From the NCBI GenBank assembly GCA_030847615.1, contig JAUMIR010000002.1, forward strand, positions 194,105,809-194,169,808: a stretch of DNA of 64,000 nucleotides, given 5' to 3'. Made by a program: the position numbers and the translations under genes. Shown here in pieces: positions 36,114-47,958 of this stretch (the first letter of the stretch is position 1; the number at the start of each line of letters is the position of its first letter). This DNA is from Gambelia wislizenii (taxonomy: Eukaryota > Chordata > Lepidosauria > Squamata > Crotaphytidae). The notes below the pieces were generated by a model that did no database searches, was not told where the DNA came from, and saw only the letters and a program-made list of their open reading frames with translations.

Positions 36114-36588
36114 TGCACAAAGGACACTTTGAGTATGGGGATATTAATTATTTACACACCTAGAAGGTCTTTTCCATTGTCATGCCTTTCAAACTTGCCA
36201 GTCCAGTTGTCTGTAGGATTCCTTGCAAACTGTTAGAGAAGAAGGGATAGCAATCACAATGTGATACAGATGGCTGTGGGCTCACTTCATAGCTCCTGCA
36301 GTGCCAGACTATGCCAGAGCCTGATTAGCCACATTTCTTGCACCAAGCCAGTTTAGCCAGTGTTTAAGCCCAGACTTTGCAGTCCTAGTAGAAAAGTGAA
36401 GTCTGTATAACACTCACAAGCCCAAATGCCAGAAGAATTCTTTTTTTTTTTCTCATAAACTCCTCAAACAAGGTGGTGTGTTAGTTTGTGAAGATATACA
36501 ACTTAAATCCTATCCATATACTCATCCTGTTTGGGGCCACATAGAAACACATTAGGCTTACCTGTTTGTGCTAATTTGTCTCCTCTAG

Positions 36589-36646
36589 GGTACAGAGAGG
36601 TGGACCAGTAAATCCAGCCTTCTTCAGGTGCTCATCTCAATCCAAG
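36589..36646 (+). CDS. UBE2O: UBE2O coding exon 9 in the window: UBC domain
   Basis: This 58-base exon encodes GTERWTSKSSLLQVLISIQ plus one base of a split Gly. It is identical to human over this stretch as far as I recall. Acceptor TCCTCTAG, donor GTAAAT. Confidence 0.95.
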
Positions 36647-37781
36647 GTAAATTTCAGTAAAAGGGAAAAGCTGGGGCCAGCACTTAGCCTTCAGGTGATC
36701 AGAACAGGCAAAATCATGTTCTCCTATTTGATTAACCGAGCTGTCCACTTGCCTTCCTTGCCCAGTATTTGCAGGCACTAGTATCCTTTTGCTCTTTCCT
36801 TCATACCCTGACAGGAAAACCACAGCCACCATGAAGAACCTGACAACCCACAGGAGTTGCAAGTAGCCATTGAGCTGTTGAAAACCAGCCAATAATAGAT
36901 TCGCCTACATGGTGCTTATTTTAATAGATTCGCCCACATGGTGCTTATTTTTGCCCACACAGATTTTTCCTCACTGCCCTTTTCTGCAGGTGTGCAGTCC
37001 ACACATGCAGGGAGCAGCAATTATTTATGATGAGGCAACCCAGTTTGTCATTTCAAGGGCCAGGCTGGGGTGTCTACATGAGTAGTTCTCTTTCTGGGTA
37101 GACTTTAAGCTTCTAGAGGCAGCGACTGTCATCTGCTCAAAGGATAATAAGACTCCTTCTACATGTACTTGTGAAATAATTTGTCCACACATATACTGTA
37201 ATTCATTCTGAGAAGAGTGTAGTTAGGTGTAACAATAATTTAGAGAAGCTGGGAGCTTGAAGTTATAACTGTTTGCCTATTGGTAATAGGGCATTCAACC
37301 CTAAGCATTTTTTTCTTCCAGATATCTCCAGGAGATTCAGCTGGGTGGGGGAGTGGTCTTGATGCCTGAATTTTCTAAAGATTTAGCTTACGACACACTG
37401 GAGAAGTGTACATGGTTGGGAGCTTTGGTTCCATTAAGTGTCAGTCTCAAAATTTGGGGATAACATCTGGAGCTTGGGGTGATCTTGCCCTGAGCATGGC
37501 TTTAAAGCACGGGCTCTTAAGTCCCACGCATACACACACACACATATCTGCCTTTCCAAAATTGAGATTACTTATCCCTAGTTCTCTCCCTAGAATTCTA
37601 AACAAAGCTTTAATTTTCCTGGTATATTTAATTGCGTCCCTGCTTCTTCTCCAGCTTAGGTAGACCCTAGCAGAATGTATGTATATATGTAGGTATGTAT
37701 ATGTATCCTTTCACAGCTCTAAATGCTTTGTTCTCCCCATTTCCTCTTCTTCCTCCCCTTCTTCCGTTTTTTTACCATCAG
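36647..37781 (+). other. UBE2O last intron, with a tandem duplication
   Basis: Phase-1 intron, donor GTAAAT and acceptor TTTTTACCATCAG. It holds a two-copy 29-bp tandem repeat (about 36894-36952) and a short TATG-rich patch near 37675; no gene was seen. Confidence 0.7.
36894..36952 (+). repeat. Two-copy tandem repeat, 29-bp unit
   Basis: The unit runs from AATAGATTCGCC to CATGGTGCTTATTTT and occurs twice, differing at one base (T versus C after GCC). Confidence 0.8.
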
Positions 37782-38533
37782 GACTTATCCTTGTCAACGA
37801 ACCTTATTACAATGAGGCTGGTTTTGACAGTGACCGGGGCTTGCAAGAGGGCTACGAGAACAGCCGATGCTACAATGAGATGGCTTTGATCCGGGTGGTG
37901 CAGTCAATGATGCAGCTGCTGCGCAAGCCAGTTGAAGTCTTTGAGCAGGAGATCTATGAACATTTCTGCTGCAATGGCTGGCGCCTGGTCCACCGTATTG
38001 AGTCCTGGGTGGAAACAAATGAGCTGGTGGAAAGGAGTCATGATCATGCCACCCTTGGAGAGTCTTCCTTTGTACATCCAGCATGTGGCATTCTGGCTGA
38101 GAGCCCTGTAGACAGTATGGAGCCATTGGGAGAGCAAGAGTTAGGGGCTGCTGCGGCGACCACCAGTCAGCTCTCTGATGGCAAGGAGGAACTGGAAGAC
38201 TCTGGGTGTGGAATGTCAGCACTGGCCACCAATGATGCCCATCAGTATTCAGACTCTGAAAGCCTAGGCCAGGCCAGAGCCGCGCACTTCACCAGAGACC
38301 TAATGGATGAGGGTAAAGCTATTCAAGACTCTACCACTCAGCCTAGTGTGAAACCAAAGAAAAGGAGAAAGAGCTATAGGAGCTTTCTACCTGAGAGGAG
38401 TGGCTACCCCGACATTGGGTTCCCACTCTTCCCATTGTCCAAGGGGTTTATTAAGAGCATCCGTGGTGTCTTGCAGCAGTACCGGGCTGCCTTAGTAGAG
38501 GCCAACATCCCAGAGTGGACAGAAGACAAATAA
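37782..38533 (+). CDS. UBE2O: UBE2O last coding exon: end of UBC domain and C-terminal tail
   Basis: The exon completes a split Gly and encodes 249 residues to the stop at 38531-38533. The start, [20 protein letters not shown], and [20 protein letters not shown] finish the UBC domain and its C-terminal helices. A variable Ser/Glu-rich linker of about 120 residues follows. Then comes the conserved basic tail [20 protein letters not shown], then [18 protein letters not shown], ending in WTEDK. The reading from 37679 without a splice is only the intron upstream; the acceptor at 37780-37781 and the match to human fix the exon start. Confidence 0.97.
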
Positions 38534-41194
38534 AACATCAGGTTAGGGACAGACAGACGCACAGAAAAGGAGGGGAAGCAGGGAGGACGGAACTAGCAAA
38601 CATTGGTAACAATAAATAGACTGGCTCACTGCACCCATTCCTCCTTGGCCTGGTTTGTTTTAGAGAAAGCAGAAGTTCCCATAAGTCATTTTTAGGCTGG
38701 CTCTCCTTTCCCCCCCCCCCCCCATTCCAGATGCACTGGACGATTGAGCAACACTGTAGACACTCACCCACCTGCCAACCCACCATACGTACATACTGTT
38801 TCCCATTTGAACTTGACTCTGCGAGGGTAGGAGCTGTAGCCTTTCCATTCCAGAGCTCATAGAAAGCTGGAAGTGGATCTTCTCAACTACTGTTTGTGTG
38901 AAGTGACTCCCTCTTTCTTGTTCAATCCGTTTGGGTGCTATGAATGATGGTGATGATGGGGAATGATGGAAGATCTTGTTTATATCAGTGAGGAAGACAG
39001 TGCTGTAGTTTTCTTCTACCTTATGACCTGACTTCACTAAAGCCTGTCTTAGTAAGCACTGAATAGCCCACACTTCAGCTCTGTATCCATTCTTAACTGG
39101 TGGTTTTTTTTCTGCATACCACATCTGTATGAGCTCAAGGGATAAATATGTACCTTGGACTTACTTACCAGATGAAAGCCACAAAAAGACATATATATTT
39201 TTTCTTTCCTGGTGGTTGAATCGCTCACTAGGCTACCTTGAGGCAGAAATGCAAGTGCTAGGTAAGCTGTACCAGATGTGGTGAGCACTCAGAATCTTCT
39301 CTTTGGCTTGTGAAGATCACCTACAATCTGTCTTAAGTATACAATTTATTCTGAAGAGTGTATTTCTTTCCACTTTGCCTTGAAGGGGAATAGTGCATAT
39401 AGCATAGTCCACTACTCTCCTGAATACATGAACACTTGCTACCAACTCAATTATGTACACCAGGGTACCTCAGGATGACACTCAAAATAATTGCATGGTG
39501 CAACTCAAGGTGGGGTGTTTTTTTTTCCCAGTTTCAGCTTTCACTGGTGTGTTCACAAAGTGGCAGCTCTGTCTAACTCAGTCTCTTCATGGACTTGTAT
39601 AGATTTTACAACAAAAAGCCTATACTCTGGTAGTCATTGGGTTTCTCTAATAACACATCCTTATGTTGAATCACAGCCTTTAATTGTGAGCCACTGTTAT
39701 TTCCCATCTCTTGTTCCTAGACTGTGTGTAACTTCCTCCAGCTGTTTCAAAATGACATGACCCATGTGACTGTGGCAGAGGGCCTGACCCTGTACTTCAG
39801 ATTAGTCACAGCTGGTGGTGTGTTGCTGTTCCTGCACCCTAAACAGAAAGCTGCCTTTTCTTCATCCACTTTCCCCACCCCTCCTCCTTTGCATGCCATC
39901 ACAGTTAGCTACCCTTGTAATTCCGCATTCTCTGATGTTGACCTAGTAGTCCTCTGCCATCTTTCTAGTAGAATAGTTTAGTTGGTGATATGGAGGAGGA
40001 AGACATGAGTCTTTTTGTTCAGTTGAACATTAATTAATGAACTAGTTTGTCTTAGTAGTGCAATGATTAGTAGTAGCTCTCTAGCTGGGAGGCTACATTA
40101 CTCAAGCTGTTGTGGCCAAGCCAATCATGAATCAGAAAAGAGGACAGGCTAATTTTGTTTTTAAAAGGTGGCAGAAGAACCGGGTTGATACGGTTATCCT
40201 ACGAGGGCAGAGAAAAAGAAATTTGGCAGAGGGACTCTGTGGCTTGCATTCCCAGGCAACACTGTTGATCGTGTTAAAGGGCAGACAGCAAGGGGAGCTG
40301 TGTCTGTGCCCCTGGGTGTCACTGCATTCCTTGGAGATGCAGCCATGGCTCCTCATCCCACTTGGAGAGAGGAACTAACCAGCCCCATATTTCATAATGA
40401 TGTTGACACATTAAAAAAGCAAGCTTTCCCAAACCACCAGTCACATAGCCCACCTGCCCAGTTCTCAGTGATGACTACCTTCCCATTTTGAATAGATTAA
40501 CAGGGTGAGAGGAGCCATAGTGTTCTTGACAGCAAGGAGCTGGGGCTACAGGAGGGCCTTGCTTTCTCAAGAGTGCAACAGAGAGCTTTGTCTGACTTCG
40601 TGGAAGGATGTATTGTGTCGTGGGAAGATCTTGCTTTCTCCTTGTCCTCTTAGGGACCTACCTTTTGCATCAATCAAGCACTATCCCTATATCTTTGCTG
40701 TCAGCCCCTACCAGAGGCATGCACAGAAGTTTACATTTCCCCCTAATAAGCTTTTGGATAATGTGAAGCTCTAGTTATGCAGTTGCTGGTGAGCACACTG
40801 CAACTATGTAACTTTTTTTGTGTGTATGTATGTAATAAAGAGTGAAGAGAATTACAAAGAGAAAAAAAAAGCTTAAAACACACCGAAAAGCCAAAGCATG
40901 AGGCATATTGTTAGTCTTGAGATGGGCTACATGATTGTGATATAAATTAAAATCTCTATCTGTTAAGTGCTGGGGTGGGAAGGGGAAAGAAATTATTACA
41001 AAAATAAATTTCTAACCTTGATTCTGTACAGTATTTAAAACTGATGGAGCTGTTATATTGAGGCAATGCTTAGAGGTGTGTTACTTTTGCAGCTGTGAAT
41101 GCTTGGTTGCTTACAATATATGTATAAAAGTATTGTGTGATTCATCTTTTTTTACTTGCAAATTTTGTTTGGCTAATTAAGATGTAGTAATAAA
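38534..41194 (+). other. UBE2O: UBE2O 3' UTR, candidate extent
   Basis: No coding region or clear repeat lies between the stop codon and about 41200 apart from a C run at 38709-38724, which fits an exonic UTR. The end is not certain, as several AATAAA hexamers occur. Confidence 0.5.
40834..41194 (+). terminator. Candidate polyadenylation signals of UBE2O
   Basis: AATAAA occurs at 40834-40839, 41003-41008 and 41189-41194, and an early one at 38611-38616. The one at 41189 is followed within 50 bases by a T/GT-rich stretch (TATGTTTTGCTGCTGTCAG), the best context of the four. No transcript evidence is available here. Confidence 0.4.
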
Positions 41195-42089
41195 GGAGAG
41201 AAAGTGGCTTGCCATTATGTTTTGCTGCTGTCAGTAGGTTTTCCAGTTTCTCCTTCCATCTTGAGGTGCAAGATGTGTGCATTGCTGCATCTATCTCAAG
41301 TGGAGGTGGGTGTGCCTGAAGATCCTTGGAAAAGGAGTGTGTCCCTTTCCCTACCCAGCTATTGCATGCCTTGTCTGGGAGAGTGAATAATTGCTGTAGC
41401 TTATGAGCAGCCACCTCTCTCTCCCAACAGGGAGGCTTTCCCTTTGAAATGTTTTCCTTGATACTTTTAAATGTATATGGTGCTAGAGTCTCTTTCTCCT
41501 TGTGACCGACACATTTCTACATTATGCCCCTTTGCTACTACATAAGGCCTCAGCAGCATTTGTGGTGACTGAGGCAGTCTCTGTTCACTGGCCTCCTTTT
41601 AACTGCAGTGTTAGTTGCCTAGTACAGTTGTCTCTCCGTATCCATGGATTTGGTATCCATGAATTTTAGTATTCATGGCTTGAAAATATTCTTTAAAAAA
41701 TAATAATCCAAAAAACAAACCTTGATTTTGCCATCTTATATAAGGGACTCCATTTTGCTATGGCATTGCATATAATGGGACTTGACTATTCATAGATTTT
41801 GGCATCCATGGGGGGTCCTGGAACCAAACCCCAGTGAATATGAAGGGACAACTGTACATAGTTTGAGCATCCCCCTCCTCCCATGGTAAGTTTTCCCCAA
41901 GGAAGCATGGAGACCATTTCCAGTTTCTTTGTGCATATAAGTTTATGCATGATGATCATGCCTCTTTGAACTTTTCAGAGACCTCATTGTGGAAATAACC
42001 ATGCTCACACTTCAGCTCTTTGAATCAAATCAACTGGAATCATGACAAAAGCTCCAGATCCCCTTGACTGATGCCTCTGTATCAGCTCT
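41195..42089. other. Intergenic start, one TA-MITE
   Basis: This part of the convergent UBE2O-SPHK1 intergenic region holds the MITE copy at 41625-41854 and otherwise nothing I can name. Confidence 0.6.
41625..41854 (-). mobile_element. TA-flanked MITE, copy 1 (pogo/Tigger-like ends)
   Basis: The ends CAGTTGTCTCTCCGTATCC and its inverse (GAAGGGACAACTG) are flanked by TA at 41623-41624 and 41855-41856. It is the same family as 44442-44656 and 52684-52912, in reverse orientation. The interior reads GGGTCCTGGAACCAAACCCC inverted. No coding capacity. Confidence 0.8.
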
Positions 42090-43166
42090 GGTTTCTAAAA
42101 GGTTAGTAACCTGTGGGCTAAACAATGCAACTGTTAGGTGGATTTCTAATTGGTTGACTGACTGAACCCAAAGGATAGACACCGATGGCTTCTCTTCATC
42201 CTGGAGAAGTGACCAGTGGGGTGCCACAGGGTTCTCTCCTGGGCCCAGTGCTATTCAACATCTTTATCAATGACTTGTATGAGGGAATAGAGGGCATGCT
42301 TATCACGTTTGCAGATGACACCAAATTAGGAGGGGTAGCTAATACCCCAGAGGACAAGATCAGAATCCAAAATGACCTGAACAGATTAGAAGGTTGGGCC
42401 AATACTAACAAAATGAACTTCAACAGGGAGAAATGTAGGCTACTATACTTGGGCAGTAAAAATGAAATGCTCTGATATAGGATGGCTGACACATGTTCGC
42501 ATGTACTGCTTGAGGGCAGTACATACGAAAAGGATCTAGGAGTCTTAGTGGAGCACAAGCTGAACATGAGTCAGCAGTGTGATGCAGCAGCTAAAAAAGC
42601 CAATGCAATTATAGGCTGCGTTAATAGAAAGTAATAGTACCAGTGTATTCTACTTTGGTCAGACCTCACCTGGAATACTGCGTCCAGTTCTGGACACCAC
42701 AATTCAGGAAGGATATGAAGAAGCCAGAACGTGTCCAGAGGAGGGCGATGGTGGGAGGTCTGGAAGCCATGCCCTATGAGGACTGGCTTAGGGGAACTGG
42801 GCATGTTTAGTCTGGAGAAGAGAAGGTTGCGAAGGGACATGATAGCCATGTTTAAATATTTGAAGGGATGTCATACTGAGAATGGAGCAAGCTTGTTTTC
42901 ATCTGCTCCAGAGACTAGGACACAGAGCAATGGGTTCAAACCACAGGAAAAGAGATTCCATCTAAACATTAGGAAGAACTTCCTGATAGTAAGAGCTGTT
43001 CGGAAGTGGACTACACTGCCTGGGAGTGTGGTGGAGTCTCCTTTATAGATTTTTAAACAGAGGCTGTATGGCCATCTCTTGGGAATGATTTGATTGTGTA
43101 TTCCTGCATGGCAGGGGGTTGGACTGGATGGCCCTTGAGGTCTCTTTCAACTCTGATGATTCTATG
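42090..43166 (+). mobile_element. CR1 LINE, RT-containing 3' segment
   Basis: Plus strand, starting in the RT domain. The frame 42185-42475 reads [19 protein letters not shown] then the FADDTKLGG box. After stops and frame changes it resumes with [13 protein letters not shown] and RRLRRDMIAMFKYLKGCH segments (42731-43048), and ends in the 3' UTR with GGTTGGACTGGATGGCCC and a GATTCTATGAG end. The longest CR1 piece between the two genes. Confidence 0.9.
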
Positions 43167-44283
43167 AGGTTTCTGGGAAGGGAGGAACAAACAGCAGTAG
43201 AAGCATTAAAATAATGCACTTCAGCACAGTGGTATGTCCTAATGTGTGACTTGAAGGCTTTTCTTTGACATACTCAAACCCATCTCCTCTCCCCCAACTT
43301 GAACTGGAACAGAGTAATAACTATTCTTTAAGAGTTTGTAGAACCTGAACAGACTGATTAAATACAGTTTATTGTGGGAGAATCTGCAGCAGTACTCACC
43401 ATTTCTAATGAATGAATACTCAATACAGGAGGGTTTTTACACATGTTGGGATTGTCTTCTTTCTGTTCTCTTAAAGGAGAGGGAAGCAGGAGGGAAACGA
43501 AAGTCCACTACTTCCCTTGTAAGTGTGATTTCTTGTAGCTGTTAAAGGTAAAGACGCATGGAGATGCATACATCCCCTGGCACATGCTAGAAGGGAATTT
43601 ATCCTCTTATCAGTAGTCTGGAACTTAGGTTTCCCCCCCCCCTACAAAATAAGCCAATTATGTTGCTCCATTCCTCTTGCAACGCAGCACTTGGTGATAT
43701 GAATCATTTTAAAGTTCTCATGTGAGTGTCTAGTTTTTTGTAAAACAGCTGCTTCAGTCTCAGCTGACACTTCTTTCAAAAAGCCCTTACAAAAACAATA
43801 GTATGACTCCATGGTTTTTTTCCCACAGAGAGACAAAGTTTTCTTCACAACATAATAAAAAGGGAGGTGGGATGAGATTTCCCTACTCTGGGGCTGGAAA
43901 GGTATTGGTGCTCCAGATGCTGCTGGACCACAATTCACATTACCCTGCCCATTGACTGCCTGGGTTGGGAGGGACAGGAGATGATGTAATTCAGCATCAG
44001 GAGGGCCAGATTCCCCCTATCTTTTGGGCAGGTAAGGGGGAATCTACCCTGTGTAAGCTCCACCCATCTCTGTGTACCCTGTCCAGTCAATCTCTCTCTT
44101 AAACAGCCCTCTGAAGGTTTATGGCCAGTATCACAATTTGTGTCTTTCTGTATCCAATTACATTCTGATCCCACCTGCACAATTACCGTATGTAATGTGC
44201 TTTAAAACTTATGGCTTGAGAATAGCATTTGATTTTTGCATCTGAAAAAGTGGACTGAAATTGATGGAAGATCATGCCATGAT
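43167..44283. other. Intergenic sequence
   Basis: No gene seen. A decayed MITE-like block (GGTGCTCCAGATGCTGCTGG) lies near 43908. Confidence 0.6.
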
Positions 44284-44441
44284 TGGCCTAAATACCCTGA
44301 AGGCAGCAGATCTCATCTGATCTTGAAAGTTAAGCAGGGTCAGCTCTTGATTAGTAATTGGACAAGAGAGACCACCAATGAATATGAGGTGCTATAAGCT
44401 ATATTTCAGAGGAAGGAACTGGCAAAACCATCTCTTGAGTA
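44284..44441 (+). repeat. 5S rRNA-derived SINE, left part
   Basis: The head follows 5S rRNA: ATACCCTGAAGGC, AGATCTCATCTGATC, AAGTTAAGCAGGGTC (the internal promoter region), and an end TGCTATAAGCT. A body with TTCAGAGGAAGGAACTGG follows. It is cut at 44441 by the TA-MITE and resumes at 44659. Confidence 0.8.
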
Positions 44442-44656
44442 CAGTTGTCCCTTCATATTCACTGGGGTTTGGTTCCAGGACCCCCCATGGATACCAAAAT
44501 CTGTGAATACGCAAGTCCTATTATATGCAGTGGCACAGCAAAATGGTGTTCCTTTTATAAGATGGCAAAATCAAGGTTTGCTTTTTGGATTATTATTTTT
44601 TAAAGAATATTTTCAAGCCGTGAATACTTAAATCTGTGGATATGGAGGGACAACTG
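44442..44656 (+). mobile_element. TA-flanked MITE, copy 2, inserted in a 5S-SINE
   Basis: Ends CAGTTGTCCCTTCATATTC and GGATATGGAGGGACAACTG, flanked by TA at 44440-44441 and 44657-44658. The 5S-SINE resumes directly after it with TTCCTTGCCTAAGAAAACCC, the same order as in the unbroken copy at 55683. Confidence 0.88.
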
Positions 44657-44745
44657 TATTCCTTGCCTAAGAAAACCCTATGAAAGTCATGGGGTCATAA
44701 TGCAACAGGTGAGTTGAAGGTGTGCGCACACACACATGCTGTGAT
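44657..44745 (+). repeat. 5S rRNA-derived SINE, right part
   Basis: Continues the SINE from 44441: CCTTGCCTAAGAAAACCCTA, then the tail with GAGTTGAAGGTGTGCGCACA and a CA repeat. Confidence 0.8.
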
Positions 44746-46577
44746 AAATCATTTGATCTTAAAGGTGCCACTAGATTCCTTTCCCCCATTCCTTTTTGTA
44801 TTTTTCTTTCATTTTTACTTATTTTTGCCTGTACTGGGACATAACAGCTGGACTCCACATCACACTCTTCATGTATGCACACACTTGCCTGTACAATTCT
44901 TCTTGGAAGGTGTGCTACTAAATTCTTTGATGTCTCAGCAAAACCCACCCTGTGTCAAATGTGTGTTGCACATGTCTCCAAACTTGGACCATCACTTTAA
45001 GGACCTCCGTGTCCACTAATTTTAACAGACTAGGTTGGGAGGGGTCTGTAACATATATTTGATAGGCTGTGTTGTTGCTGAACACAAACCTGGTTTGCTA
45101 ATATTTTGAGGGTCAGGTAGGAGCCCTGCAGGAGACCTCAGCACCTTAATAGCCCTCTTGAAGAGTTTCTGTATACAGTAGAAAGCAAGAGGAAATGCTG
45201 GGCCTTAGCAAATTTCAACTCAAATTCCACTACATGTGCATACAGGTTAATCTGTCTGTACAAAGTCAGGATTATTGCAATACAATCTACCTTCATAAAG
45301 CTTGTGGCAAAATGAAAACAGTAAAGATCTTAAAGTAATGTGAAAGTCTGGTTCTTAAAACTCAAATCTGGTTCCCAGAGTAGAAAAAGTGTTGCTCTGT
45401 ATCAGTCCCATCCTGACACTTAGGAGCTGGCAGCCCCAAACATCTCTATGGACTGTGAAATCAGAATCACTACACCACTGTCTACTTCATACTCTCCATG
45501 ACCTAGTCATGCTACTGTGTTACAGAAGGGACGGGAGGCTGCAGCCCTTGAACTAATTTGAAAAGCCTGCTGCAAGCAATCAGCCCATACCTCTGCACTG
45601 AGACCTTCCTTTCCCCCAGCAGCCCAGGGGTGTGGTGGTGGGAGGCAGAGGGATACAAAAGAGTAGTTGGTGGTCTTTGCTTCCATCTCACTTAAGTGCT
45701 GACCTGAGTCTCCATCAGATTTCCTTAAAAAGAATCTGAAAGGCTATCAGTAAATGCTATGGTCTTGGGGGGTAGCTGTAAAAGTGAAAGCAGCTCTACT
45801 GCTGAAGCCTTTGTTTTATGAACTAAAGAATCCTAGTAAATTACTTTTGAAACCATGAGGTTAGCATTGGATGTGCTACACAAGCAATCTTAGTGTGCAC
45901 CTTGGTTGGTACTAAAAGGCTAAAGTTGCCCTTGCCTCACCTAAAAAACTGCATCTCTTCACAAGACCCTTGGGCAAGTTTCACACATTGTGAATTTTCT
46001 AAGCACATGGCAAATGTAGAAAGACAGCCATACTTCATCCCTGCCATTTTTGGCAGTGATGGCAGCTGTCAAATAGTTACCTTGCACAAATAGTTACCTT
46101 GTGCTGTGCTTGCTAAGGCAGTCAAGGAACATAACCATGTGTATGTGACAGTTTTGATTATAATTTGCTAGAGAGTATATGCATGCAACTTCTAATTTTC
46201 TGGATTAAAAGTAGCCAATGAACTACTCAATTTGCTGATGAACCCTGTACATGAGAAAGTAAAAAGGATAAAGTATCGAATTAGGTTAAGGTACTTGCAG
46301 ATAGTTACTAAGACAGGTGGGGGTTGTGCAGCCTTCTAGATGTTGTTACACTGGAAATCCCAGCATTCCTCACCATCAGCTATGTGGCAGATAAAAGTTG
46401 GCAACCCAATAACTTCTGGAGGGCCACATGATTCCCACCCAACCCAAGAACTACTGCCTCTCCAGTTGAAAAAAAGGCAGTCTAAGCCTTACAACAACAA
46501 AATTGTTGGCATCACTAGGAACTGAAGTCCATTTTTGTTTTCTTTCATAGCTTTTTTTCTTTTGAAGAAGCTACATA
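44746..46577. other. Intergenic sequence, repeats only
   Basis: No gene seen. A two-copy ACAAATAGTTACCTTG duplication lies at about 46072-46103, and a decayed hAT-like MITE at about 46316-46441. Confidence 0.6.
46316..46441. mobile_element. hAT-like MITE, decayed
   Basis: It has the CAGCCTTCTAGATGTTGTTA left block and TTCTGGAGGGCCACATGATT right block of the ACTCCCA family, with a CCCAGCATTCCTCACCATCA centre. Confidence 0.6.
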
Positions 46578-47129
46578 TTTATTTAATTTCTCCATATGAA
46601 TATAATTTGCCACTACATACAACTTTCAGGGTTTAGTAATAGTGATTTTTTTAAAAAAAACTCTTTACAAAACGAGAGGCTTCAAAAGTTGGTCCTCAAA
46701 GTGACAGGAGACTGAGCCATTTTTATCCAAACACTGCATTAGGATGATGTCATGCCCTCCTTCAGCTGCTTTGTATGAAGGATTTGATCTTGGGAAGAAG
46801 GGCAAACCAGCCTTGCAGTGGCTTTGGTTTAATTTGGAGACCTACTTTCTCTCCCTCTAGGGCTATGCAGAGCAGGAAGGCTCTAAAGCTGACTTTTCTG
46901 CTGCACAGCACTGGAGAGAATACAGTCTGCAGACACAAGATAGGCGGCTTGCCCATCATTCATATTGTAATTACTAAATAGCTGCTCTGAAGCCAAGTTC
47001 CCCCTGAGAATGATCAGCTGATGTTTTCTTGAACAGGTGGAGCACTGGTGACATCTCATCCTACCCCATGCTTACATGAGCTCTTTCCTCCCAACATTAC
47101 TGCTCCTTTCTCTGAGGGCCCCAGGACTC
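46578..47129 (-). other. SPHK1: SPHK1 3' UTR, candidate extent
   Basis: On the minus strand this follows the stop codon. A candidate AATAAA lies at 46583-46578. Its downstream sequence is A-rich rather than GT-rich, so the site is weak and the UTR may extend further. Confidence 0.35.
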
Positions 47130-47958
47130 TCAGGAGCCCGTGACAATACGAGCAAGCTGTCTGTGAATTTGACCTTGCACGGGTTCACATGCCAACACTT
47201 CACCATCCACTGTCATGAAACCCTTGGGCTCAAGGGGCTCAACCCGAAAGGCTTTCACAGGCACATAGTGGAGATGGGGATTGTTGAGAGACAGGTGTGT
47301 CCCTTTGTCCATGGCCATGAAGAACTTGACTATGGCCAACCTGGAGACCCCAGCAGTCAAATAGAAAAGGTGGATTGCATCATCATAGAGCTTGGCTGGG
47401 GGGGCCAGAAGGAGGTCTGCTCCCAGGTGGGACTGAAGGATCGCTATGATGGAGACAAACTCCTCCTCAGGCACTACAGTCCAGTGCTTAGGAACTGGTT
47501 GCTCCAAGGGTACCAACAAGGAGTCCTCAAGCACAGAGTCTTGACTGCCAACTGCAGGCACAGGTGGGGATAGGATGTGAACTGGTGACTTGCTGTTTTT
47601 GGAGAGCGGCTGTGCTTCGTGCTGTGCTGATGAGTAGTTCTGTCCTCCAGGAAGAAACGAGGAGTCTGAGGTGAGGCTCTGCTCTTCGACTGGCAGGTAT
47701 GAGAGGTGGCCCTTGTAAACTTGGAGTGAGGTCAGAAGCTGGAATGTGCCCACAGTGAAGCGGGCACTGCCTAGTTTACGATACCTTTCACTGGCAATGT
47801 CCACATCAGAGACAAAACCCCAGCCAAAGCTGAGGAAGGAGAAGAGGCGCTTCCCTGAAGCTGTGCGTAGAGACACTAAGTCCATGGGAGCATGCAGGCC
47901 TTTGCATAGAAAGTATGTGCAGTTCATTAGCAGCTCTTCCTTGACAAAGTTGCCCTTG
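47130..47958 (-). CDS. SPHK1: SPHK1 last coding exon: C-terminal lobe
   Basis: The exon completes a split Thr and encodes 275 residues to the stop at 47132-47130; the acceptor on the minus strand is CTCTCCCATTACAG. It reads KGNFVKEELLMNCTYFLC, SFLSFGWGFVSDVDIASE (with the Asp of the sphingosine-contacting ADVD motif), and FTVGTFQLL. After YLPVEE comes a linker of about 50 residues, longer than human, with KSPVHILSPP. Then EQPVPKHWTVVPEEEFVSI, FFMAMDKGTHLSL, and FMTVDGEVLACEPVQGQIH (conserved C5 motif). It ends RIVTGS, so the human tail with its PPEE TRAF2-binding motif is absent. The frame upstream of 47958 is intron. Confidence 0.93.

Larger units (their letters stand above)
33077..36588 (+). 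other. UBE2O 3.5-kb intron with SINE, CR1 and MITE
   Basis: Phase-0 intron, donor GTAATA and acceptor TTTGTCTCCTCTAG. It contains an AAGT microsatellite at about 33235-33252, a SINE (33817-34053), a CR1 (35285-35962) and a hAT-like MITE (35985-36113). The stretches 33253-33816 and 34054-35284 show no gene. Confidence 0.8.

Noticed and set aside
47076..47573. A 165-codon plus-strand open frame
   Set aside because: It is antisense to the SPHK1 last exon, which is clearly the real coding strand.
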